Below the pieces are notes generated by a model that did no database searches, was not told the origin of the DNA, and worked only from the letters and a program-made list of their open reading frames with translations. A stretch of 48,604 nt of DNA from an uncultured Clostridia bacterium (GTDB lineage: Bacteria; Bacillota; Clostridia; TANB77; CAG-508): the NCBI GenBank assembly GCA_949948835.1, contig CATLHF010000013.1:1-48604 (forward strand). The letters run 5' to 3'. Within the stretch, counting starts at the first letter, position 1; every line of letters begins with the position of its first letter. The position numbers and the translations under genes are program-made. Shown here piece by piece: positions 41,005-48,604 of this stretch.

Positions 41005-42540
41005 TTATTTATTTCTAATTATAATGCTTTCTCCTGTCATCTCTTCTGGCTTTTCTAATCCCATAATATCTAACATAGTTGGTGCTAAATCTGCTAATTT
41101 TCCTGGTTTTAGTGTTACATCATTCATGCCCACAAGCATTAATGGAACAGGATTTGTTGTATGAGCCGTATGTGGCTCTCCTGTTTTATAGTCAATCATT
41201 TGCTCTGCATTTCCATGGTCTGCTGTCATTAATAAAACACCATTTACTTTTTCTACTGCTTCTACTACTTTTCCTACACATTCATCAATGGTTTCTATTG
41301 CTTTTATCGCTGCTTCTAAACTTCCAGTATGTCCTACCATGTCTGGGTTTGCATAGTTTAAGATAATTGCATTATATTTGTTACTTTCAATTGCTTCTAG
41401 TACTTTATCTGTTACTTCATATGCACTCATTTCTGGTTTCAAATCATAGGTTTCTACTTTTGGAGATGGTACTAAAATTCTATCTTCTCCTTTGTATTGT
41501 TTTTCTTCTCCTCCATTAAAGAAGAATGTAACATGTGCATATTTTTCTGTTTCTGCAATACGAAGTTGTGTGTAACCCAAGTTACTAATATATTCTCCAA
41601 AGGTGTTACTTAATGCTTCTTTTTTGAATGCAACCTTTACATTTGGCATTGTTTCATCATATGGAGTCATACATACAAAATATAACTCTAATGGTTTTGT
41701 TTCAAATCCATCAAATTCATTATCTACTAAAGCTCTTGTAATTTCTCTTGCTCTATCTGGTCTAAAGTTAAAGAAAATAACGGAATCATTTTTATTAATG
41801 GTTGCAATTGGTGTATCACCATTACAAATTAAAGTTGGTTCTACAAATTCATCAAAAATTTCTTTTTGATAAGATGCTTCAATAGCACTAATTGCGGTTG
41901 GTGCTTTTACACCTTCGCCATTTACTAAAGCATTATATGCTTTACTTACTCTTTCCCATCGTTTATCACGATCCATTGCATAAAATCTACCAGTAATACT
42001 TGCAATTTTACCAATCTCTTTTTCTTTCATTTTTTCTTCTAGTTTTGTAATATACCCTTCAGCTGATGCTGGTGGTGTATCTCTTCCATCTAAAAATGCA
42101 TGTACATAAACATTTTCAATTCCTTTTCTTTTAGCAAGTTCTAATAATGCATATAAATGACGAATATGGCTATGAACTCCACCATCCGATAATAATCCCA
42201 TAATGTGTAAACTAGAGTTATTGTTCTTACAATTTTCTACTGCTTCTTCAAATTCTTTTACACTAAAGAAGTCTCCATCTTCAATGGATTTTGTAATTCT
42301 TGTTAATTCTTGGTATACAATTCTTCCTGCTCCAATATTAGTATGACCAACTTCAGAATTTCCCATTTGTCCATCTGGAAGTCCTACATTTAATCCACTT
42401 GTATACATATCGGTTGTTGGACATAATTTCATTATTTTATCAATATTTGGTGTGTTTGCCTCTTTTACTGCATTTCCTTTTTCATTTGCATTCTCTCCAA
42501 ATCCGTCTAAAATCATTAGCATTGTTAGTTTGTTTTCCAT
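41005..42540 (-). CDS. gpmI: 2,3-bisphosphoglycerate-independent phosphoglycerate mutase
   Basis: 511 residues. [13 protein letters not shown] gives the first metal aspartate, [16 protein letters not shown] the phosphoserine site, and [14 protein letters not shown] the second metal site. It interconverts 3- and 2-phosphoglycerate with manganese. Last of the gap-pgk-nudix-tpiA-gpmI series. Confidence 0.97.
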   Translation of the reverse strand: MENKLTMLMILDGFGENANEKGNAVKEANTPNIDKIMKLCPTTDMYTSGLNVGLPDGQMGNSEVGHTNIGAGRIVYQELTRITKSIEDGDFFSVKEFEEAVENCKNNNSSLHIMGLLSDGGVHSHIRHLYALLELAKRKGIENVYVHAFLDGRDTPPASAEGYITKLEEKMKEKEIGKIASITGRFYAMDRDKRWERVSKAYNALVNGEGVKAPTAISAIEASYQKEIFDEFVEPTLICNGDTPIATINKNDSVIFFNFRPDRAREITRALVDNEFDGFETKPLELYFVCMTPYDETMPNVKVAFKKEALSNTFGEYISNLGYTQLRIAETEKYAHVTFFFNGGEEKQYKGEDRILVPSPKVETYDLKPEMSAYEVTDKVLEAIESNKYNAIILNYANPDMVGHTGSLEAAIKAIETIDECVGKVVEAVEKVNGVLLMTADHGNAEQMIDYKTGEPHTAHTTNPVPLMLVGMNDVTLKPGKLADLAPTMLDIMGLEKPEEMTGESIIIRNK

Positions 42541-42581
42541 GTTTTTACCTTCCTTTTATTTTCGTTATATAATTCGTTATT

Positions 42582-43328
42582 CTAATAATTTACGATTCCT
42601 GCAAAATCTTCTGGCTTTAAGCTTGCTCCGCCAACTAATGCTCCATCGATATCTGATGTAGTAAATAGTTCTTTTGCATTTGTTGGTTTTACACTTCCGC
42701 CATATTGGATTATAACTCTTTCGGCTGTCATTTGTCCATATATTTTACAAATTTCGTCACGAATTTCTTTAATACTATTATTAGCATCTTCACTTGTTGC
42801 TGTTTTTCCTGTTCCAATTGCCCAAATTGGTTCATATGCAATGATCGTATTCTCCACTTGCTCATCTGTCAACCCTTCTAGGGCAAGTCTTGTTTGCCTT
42901 GTAATTACTTCTTTTGTTTTACCTTCTTCTCTTTGTTCTAAACTTTCCCCAACACATACGATCGGTTTTAATTCATTTGTAAAAGCTGCTTTTACTTTTT
43001 TATTTACTGTTTCATCTGTTTCTGCAAAATATTGTCTTCTTTCTGAGTGACCAATAATAACATATTCTACGCCAATTGATTTTAACATAGAACCAGAAAC
43101 TTCGCCTGTATATGCTCCTGCTTCTTCCCAGTGCATATTTTGTGCACCTATTTTTACATTACTTCCACTTGCATGTTTTACCATACATTTTAAATCAATG
43201 TATGGCACACAAAGAACCACTTCACTTTTTGCATCTTTTACCATAGGTATAATTTCTTTTAAATATGTTTTTGCCTCTTCTGGGTTTTTATTCATTTTCC
43301 AGTTTCCTGCAATTACTTTTCTTCTCAT
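42582..43328 (-). CDS. tpiA: Triosephosphate isomerase
   Basis: 248 residues. [12 protein letters not shown] (catalytic lysine), [11 protein letters not shown] (histidine), [15 protein letters not shown] (glutamate) and [12 protein letters not shown] are all present. It interconverts dihydroxyacetone phosphate and glyceraldehyde-3-phosphate. GAGGAG precedes the ATG. Confidence 0.98.
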   Translation of the reverse strand: MRRKVIAGNWKMNKNPEEAKTYLKEIIPMVKDAKSEVVLCVPYIDLKCMVKHASGSNVKIGAQNMHWEEAGAYTGEVSGSMLKSIGVEYVIIGHSERRQYFAETDETVNKKVKAAFTNELKPIVCVGESLEQREEGKTKEVITRQTRLALEGLTDEQVENTIIAYEPIWAIGTGKTATSEDANNSIKEIRDEICKIYGQMTAERVIIQYGGSVKPTNAKELFTTSDIDGALVGGASLKPEDFAGIVNY

Positions 43329-43348
43329 ACTCTTTCTCTCCTCATTTT

Positions 43349-43954
43349 CTATCTTTCTATTTCCACCGGAATCTCATTCTTTTCAAATTTTTCTTGATAT
43401 AGTTTTTCTAGCTTTTCTATAATAGGTTTATATGCTTCTATACATGGGAAAATTTCATTATTTAAGAACGCTTCTATAAATTTTTTAAATGGTATTCTTT
43501 GAATTCCTTTCATTTCGTTTTCATTTACATGGATTGGTCTTTCTTGTGTTCTTATTAGGCAAAACACATCTAAAAAGCATTGCAAATCTTGATTTGTTTC
43601 TTCAAAACCAACTTTTATATAATCTAGATGCTTTATTTGCATTGCTTCTTCAATAGAAATTGCATATTCTTCATATAATTCTCTTAAAATTGCTTGTGTA
43701 GCCACTTCATTATGCTTTATATGTCCAGAACATACATCTTTTTTATTATCTTCTTTCATTTCTACTATAACATTTCCATGAACATCAATAACAAAGCACA
43801 GAACACATTTTTTCCATTCATTTTGTTTTATTTCATTTCCTCGATAAATCGTTCTTATATAATTTCTATTTTCATCATATAAATCAATTACTTCTCTTTG
43901 CTCATTTTTTTGTTCCACATATTGCATAAAACTTTGTTGCAAATAATTTTTCAT
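43349..43954 (-). CDS. NUDIX hydrolase
   Basis: 201 residues. [20 protein letters not shown] leads into the Nudix box [20 protein letters not shown], with a tyrosine where the last glycine is usual. The N-terminal [20 protein letters not shown] segment resembles isopentenyl-diphosphate-isomerase-like Nudix enzymes. It hydrolyses a nucleoside diphosphate linked to an unknown group. It is inserted between pgk and tpiA in the glycolysis operon. Confidence 0.88.
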   Translation of the reverse strand: MKNYLQQSFMQYVEQKNEQREVIDLYDENRNYIRTIYRGNEIKQNEWKKCVLCFVIDVHGNVIVEMKEDNKKDVCSGHIKHNEVATQAILRELYEEYAISIEEAMQIKHLDYIKVGFEETNQDLQCFLDVFCLIRTQERPIHVNENEMKGIQRIPFKKFIEAFLNNEIFPCIEAYKPIIEKLEKLYQEKFEKNEIPVEIER

Positions 43955-43979
43955 ATATTCTACGTCCTTTTATTTTATA

Positions 43980-45164
43980 CTATTTGTCTTGTAAGCACTC
44001 AATTCCTGGTAATTTTTTACCTTCTAAAAATTCTAAGCTTGCTCCACCACCAGTTGAAATATGTGTCATCTTATCTGCTAATCCTGCTTTTTCGATAGCT
44101 GCTGCCGAATCTCCTCCACCAATGATTGTAATTGCATCAACCTCGGCTAATGTTTTTGCAATTTCATTTGTTCCTATTGCAAATTGGTCAAATTCAAACA
44201 ATCCTAAAGGTCCATTCCATACGATTGTTTTTGCATTTTTTAATTCTTCTTTGTATAGTTTAATCGTTTCTTCTCCGATATCAAAACCTTCCCATCCTTC
44301 TGGAATTTCACTTGATTTTACGGTTTTACTTTCGGTATCTTTATCAAATTCTTTTCCTAATTTGGTATCGACTGGAAGCATCAATTTTACTCCGTTTTTC
44401 TTTGCCTTTTCCATTAATTCGTTTGCTAAGTCAAGTTTATCTAATTCACAAATTGAGTTTCCTACTTCATATCCTTGTGCTTTAAAGAAAGTATATGCCA
44501 TTGCTCCACCAATCATTAATGTATCTACTTTTTCAAGTAGTGAATTTATAACTCCAATTTTATCTGAAACCTTTTTTCCTCCTAAAATAGCAACAAATGG
44601 TCTTTTAGGATTTTCTAAAGCATTTCCCATAAAATCAATTTCTTTTTCAATTAAAAATCCTGATACTGCTGGTAAATAATCTGCAACACCTGCAGTTGAA
44701 GCATGTGCTCTATGAGATGTTCCAAATGCATCATTTACATATATTTCAGCAAGAGATGCTAATTCACGAGCCATTTCAGGATCATTTTTTTCTTCTCTTG
44801 CATCAAAACGTACATTTTCAAGTAGAACTACTTCTCCCTCTTTCATATTAGCTGTTAAACTTTTTGCACTTTCTCCTACAATATCACCTGCTAGCTTTAC
44901 TTCTATTCCTAATTCTTTTGATAGTTCTTTTGCTACAGGTGCAAGTGAAAATTCTTTTTTCACTTCTCCTTTTGGTCTACCTAAATGGGAACAAAGAATT
45001 ACTTTGGCTCCATTTTCTAACAAATATTTTATAGTTGGTAATGAAGATACAATTCTTCTTGTATCTGTAATAGTTCCATTTTCATCTTGTGGTACGTTAA
45101 AATCGCAACGAACCAATACTTTTTTTCCTTTTACATCAATATCTCTTACTGTTTTCTTATTCAT
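43980..45164 (-). CDS. pgk: Phosphoglycerate kinase
   Basis: 394 residues. [27 protein letters not shown], and the C-terminal [18 protein letters not shown] with [13 protein letters not shown] are complete family signatures. It transfers phosphate from 1,3-bisphosphoglycerate to ADP. AGGAGG precedes the ATG. Confidence 0.98.
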   Translation of the reverse strand: MNKKTVRDIDVKGKKVLVRCDFNVPQDENGTITDTRRIVSSLPTIKYLLENGAKVILCSHLGRPKGEVKKEFSLAPVAKELSKELGIEVKLAGDIVGESAKSLTANMKEGEVVLLENVRFDAREEKNDPEMARELASLAEIYVNDAFGTSHRAHASTAGVADYLPAVSGFLIEKEIDFMGNALENPKRPFVAILGGKKVSDKIGVINSLLEKVDTLMIGGAMAYTFFKAQGYEVGNSICELDKLDLANELMEKAKKNGVKLMLPVDTKLGKEFDKDTESKTVKSSEIPEGWEGFDIGEETIKLYKEELKNAKTIVWNGPLGLFEFDQFAIGTNEIAKTLAEVDAITIIGGGDSAAAIEKAGLADKMTHISTGGGASLEFLEGKKLPGIECLQDK

Positions 45165-45272
45165 CGTAAAACCCTCCTATTTTTATTATATCGATTTAAT
45201 ACCAATTATATACAAAAGGTATATATATTACCATATCTTTTTTATGCTAATATATATGCCTTTTATATAAAT

Positions 45273-45300
45273 AGGGGTAAGCCCTCTTGGGCTTGCCCCT
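45273..45300 (-). terminator. Terminator after gap
   Basis: GGGGTAAGCCC and GGGCTTGCCCC form an 11-bp GC-rich stem 30 bases past the gap stop. It probably attenuates reading into pgk, since gap is usually needed in excess. Confidence 0.75.
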
Positions 45301-45329
45301 ACAAACCCTACAATTTAGATTGTATGGTA

Positions 45330-46373
<1,044 letters not shown>

Positions 46374-46420
46374 TTATATATTTTGCCCATTTCTGAACGT
46401 TTTAATTCTATATCAAAAAA

Positions 46421-46443
46421 GAATACTTTGCAAGTATTCTCTT
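46421..46443 (-). terminator. Terminator of the prepilin-like gene
   Basis: GAATACTT and AAGTATTC with A and T flanks, a compact hairpin. The identical hairpin recurs at 48058-48080. Confidence 0.75.
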
Positions 46444-46452
46444 TAAGATTAT

Positions 46453-47937
46453 TTAATAATTTTTATATTCAGGTACAAAGCTTCCTGTTGCAATAGAACC
46501 TACTGTAATACTTCCTGTTCCTCCTGCTCCACTTTTACTATCGTTTCCTACTGATTGTCCACCATTAGCAGTAATATTTCCTTTGGAAATTAGATTGTTA
46601 TAAAAAATATTTATACTTCCTCCTCCTGAAGATCCTCCAACTCCCCAATTTAAATATTCAAGGCTACCATTATCCATTCCATTAGAAGTTATCTCTCCTT
46701 TATTGTTAAAATTTCTTGTAAAAATTATGAGTAATCCTCCAGTTCCATTTGCTCCATCCATTATATCAAGGTATTTCCTGTCCCAATTCTTACTTTCTCC
46801 TCCATGATTTCCAACTCCACCTAAAGCAATCCAAGCAGATGAATCTTGATATATGCCCCCATTTCCTCCTATTCCACCAGTATTAGAACCTCCTGTAGCA
46901 TTTTTATTACTTCGTCCATGAGCTCCTCCTCCTCCGGTTCCTCCAGAATAAGATGTTCCATTTCCTCCTGGTCCTGAGTACGCACCTCTAGCACTTCCAG
47001 ATCCACCACCACCTGTTTGACGGTCTTTCGCATTGTTTCCTGCTTTTCCATTCACATTTCCAGAAGCCGATACTCCTGCTCCTCCTCGTCCACCTATTGC
47101 TAGAACATATTCATATGTTTTATCTTCATTTTGCCATAAATATACATTCTCTCCCTCTGCTTTTGCTCCTCTTGACGTCATACTGATAATCCCTTTATTG
47201 GTTATTGTTCCACTACAGCTTATTATCATTCCTTTTGGTCCACCATATCCTTCGTCACTTTTACAAGCTGTTAATGTTACTCCTTCATTAATAGTTAGGT
47301 TGCCATCTACTTTTAATACTACTGTATTTTTTGCATCTTCATTTTCTGTTGCTACATCTGTGTTTTTATCTCCAAATTCGTATATCTTATCATTCAGTGT
47401 TGAACCTTTTACTTGACTTGTGCCATCTAATACCAAATCGCCATTATGATATATTACATGTAAATTATATTTTGATTGTCTAACTGTTTCATCTTCTGAC
47501 TCTTCATTAATTTTTACTTCATAATACCCATCTTTTGTGATATACGATATTTCTCCAAATAAACTTTTATTGTTGTCTATTTTATTAACACTTGCTATTA
47601 TTCTAGGTATCGTTCTATCTATCTCAAACTCCCAATTATCTACCAAAACAATATCTTGTTTTACTTTCATTCCTACCTTTGATAAATAGTCATCTATATA
47701 TTCATTTTCATTGTAATCTTTATTTGAATACTTATGGGCTTGTAAATCAGCTAATGCTATTTCTAATTTTTCTCTTGCTGTTTCTTCACTATTTTTTTGT
47801 TCTGCATATTTTGCTATTTTAAATAATCCATTTTCTCCTAAAGTCAAACTTAAAACTATTCCTGCAAGTATTATCATTAAAATTATTGTTATTACTAAGG
47901 CAACCAAAGTAATCCCATTATTACTTTCTCTTTTCAT
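46453..47937 (-). CDS. Prepilin-like surface protein with glycine-rich beta region
   Basis: 494 residues. MKRESNNGITLVALVITIIL is a type IV prepilin leader: basic start, cleavage after the glycine of N-N-G, then a hydrophobic helix. A long helical stretch follows (EQKNSEETAREKLEIALADL), as in pseudopilins, then a beta domain. From about residue 275 comes a glycine-rich region (GGRGGAGVSASGNVNGKAGN, TGGGGSGSARGAYSGPGG, GGTGGGGAHGRSNK) ending in strands without any anchor. The leader would send it to the outer face; no pilus genes are adjacent. Function unknown, possibly adhesion. Confidence 0.75.
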   Translation of the reverse strand: MKRESNNGITLVALVITIILMIILAGIVLSLTLGENGLFKIAKYAEQKNSEETAREKLEIALADLQAHKYSNKDYNENEYIDDYLSKVGMKVKQDIVLVDNWEFEIDRTIPRIIASVNKIDNNKSLFGEISYITKDGYYEVKINEESEDETVRQSKYNLHVIYHNGDLVLDGTSQVKGSTLNDKIYEFGDKNTDVATENEDAKNTVVLKVDGNLTINEGVTLTACKSDEGYGGPKGMIISCSGTITNKGIISMTSRGAKAEGENVYLWQNEDKTYEYVLAIGGRGGAGVSASGNVNGKAGNNAKDRQTGGGGSGSARGAYSGPGGNGTSYSGGTGGGGAHGRSNKNATGGSNTGGIGGNGGIYQDSSAWIALGGVGNHGGESKNWDRKYLDIMDGANGTGGLLIIFTRNFNNKGEITSNGMDNGSLEYLNWGVGGSSGGGSINIFYNNLISKGNITANGGQSVGNDSKSGAGGTGSITVGSIATGSFVPEYKNY

Positions 47938-48057
47938 AAAACTCGTACTCCTTATCTTATGTTTATATATGATTTCTATATTCTCATTTTATATAATCAC
48001 TTTGCTATTGTCAACCGTTTTTGAATTTTTATGAGTTCTCTGATTAGTATTAAAAAA

Positions 48058-48080
48058 GAATACTTTGCAAGTATTCTTTT
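48058..48080 (-). terminator. Terminator of the hepT gene
   Basis: Same GAATACTT..AAGTATTC hairpin as at 46421, with A and T flanks. Confidence 0.7.
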
Positions 48081-48089
48081 TAGTATTTC

Positions 48090-48503
48090 TTATCGTTTTA
48101 AATTTAATATTTCTTTTGCGAATTCTACTAGGTCTGTTAAATGATTTTGAATTACATCTGCAAGCACTTCTTCATCAATTTGTTTATAATCATGAATTGC
48201 AATATTCCTAAATCCTATCATTTTTTGCATATTAGTACTTACTTCTTTTGAAATAAGTCCATTTTCTTCTAACTTTATAAATGCTTCTTTTTTGGTTTGT
48301 GGAACTCCTAATTTTCTATTTGCAACAATATACATAGCAATATCAATTGCCGCTTCACATGCTCTTTGAAGATTTAATACAATTGGATCTAGTTTTCTAT
48401 AATCATATAAATTATCTATTTTCCCTTCGTATTCTTCTTCTATTCTTTTAATACACTTTTGTATACTTTCATACTTGTTAATAATAACAGCTTCGTTTTC
48501 CAT
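48090..48503 (-). CDS. hepT: HepT-family toxin (HEPN ribonuclease, DUF86)
   Basis: 137 residues, all helical. The HEPN ribonuclease motif R-x4-6-H-x-Y is seen as RNIAIHDYKQI near 108. LNLQRACEAAIDIAMYIVANRKL is typical of HepT. HepT cuts RNA and is silenced by AMP-ylation by its partner MntA. The partner's end lies 14 bp upstream at the window edge. Confidence 0.88.
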   Translation of the reverse strand: MENEAVIINKYESIQKCIKRIEEEYEGKIDNLYDYRKLDPIVLNLQRACEAAIDIAMYIVANRKLGVPQTKKEAFIKLEENGLISKEVSTNMQKMIGFRNIAIHDYKQIDEEVLADVIQNHLTDLVEFAKEILNLKR

Positions 48504-48517
48504 ACTACACCATTCCT

Positions 48518-48604
48518 TTATTTTTTCATCTCATCAATAATTTGTTTTCTTGCTTCATTTAATTCTAAATATTCTCTATATGCATCTAATTTGTATAAAT
48601 CAAA
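48518..48604 (-). CDS. End of a probable MntA-type nucleotidyltransferase antitoxin
   Basis: Only the last 28 codons are in the window (FDLYKLDAYREYLELNEARK then QIIDEMKK and a TAA). A short helical end like this, directly before hepT, fits MntA, which AMP-ylates HepT. The catalytic GSxARG motif lies outside, so the call rests on position. Confidence 0.5.
   Translation of the reverse strand, partial: FDLYKLDAYREYLELNEARKQIIDEMKK

Noticed and set aside
46869..47051. A separate 60-residue minus-strand gene
   Set aside because: It is an alternate frame of the glycine-rich region of the prepilin-like gene; its glutamate-rich translation is a by-product of the GGN repeats.

Overview
The window is a very AT-rich stretch of a low-GC Gram-positive chromosome, most likely an uncultivated gut Clostridia lineage. 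The evidence is a Gram-positive PolC replicase, an LCP cell-wall ligase, the pyrH-frr-uppS-cdsA-rseP block, a gap-pgk-tpiA-gpmI glycolysis operon, a GGGtGRT protein beside an Fe-S scaffold, and a prepilin-like protein of the NNGITLVALVIT type. Almost every gene is on the minus strand; the clear plus-strand genes are a RluA-type pseudouridine synthase and a small XRE regulator.

Layout. 1-5.3 kb: a surface-glycan operon with one good promoter (4,6-dehydratase, aminotransferase, phosphoglycosyl transferase, two glycosyltransferases), which resembles a bacillosamine-type initiation set. 5.4-13.5 kb: KAP NTPase, LCP ligase, manA, argS, a MITE-like repeat, a Yip1 membrane protein, pfkA and a rhodanese. 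13.5-15.05 kb: an intergenic cluster of DnaA boxes, a DUF1294 membrane protein and a complete type III toxin-antitoxin (ToxIN) locus with promoter, RNA repeats, attenuator and toxin. 15.0-24.3 kb: polC, a decayed type II toxin-antitoxin pair, then rseP, cdsA, uppS, frr and pyrH. 24.4-29.8 kb: pseudouridine synthase, acyl-CoA ligase, a foreign-looking cupin, a GH25/LysM lysozyme and a Na+/Ca2+ exchanger. 29.9-34.0 kb: two envelope-stress style units (PadR-PspC-HAAS-DUF4097, and an ECF sigma factor with a membrane tail plus an exported protein). 34.1-38.4 kb: accessory genes, including a duplicated glucosaminidase-like pair with duplicated promoters. 38.5-48.6 kb: GGGtGRT/Fe-S scaffold, a YezG-like protein, glycolysis, a prepilin-like glycine-rich protein, and a HepT toxin with the end of a likely MntA antitoxin.

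The most striking observation concerns the codon CGG. I searched by hand for in-frame CGG in all the ordinary AT-rich genes here, roughly 13-14 thousand codons. I found it at only four places. At each one the reading frame breaks, and skipping the single C (so the next codon is GGA or GGT, glycine) restores a textbook protein: the ECF sigma factor at 33584, the exchanger at 29087, and LysM repeats 2 and 3 of the lysozyme at 27727 and 27549. Four independent +1 breaks in three unrelated genes, all at CGG and all restored by GGN, are hard to explain as random pseudogenes or sequencing errors. They suggest that in this organism CGG is not decoded as arginine but promotes a +1 shift, or that CGGN is read as a four-base codon. 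The only genes that use CGG as ordinary arginine (27128, 34440, 36434, 37378) look horizontally acquired.
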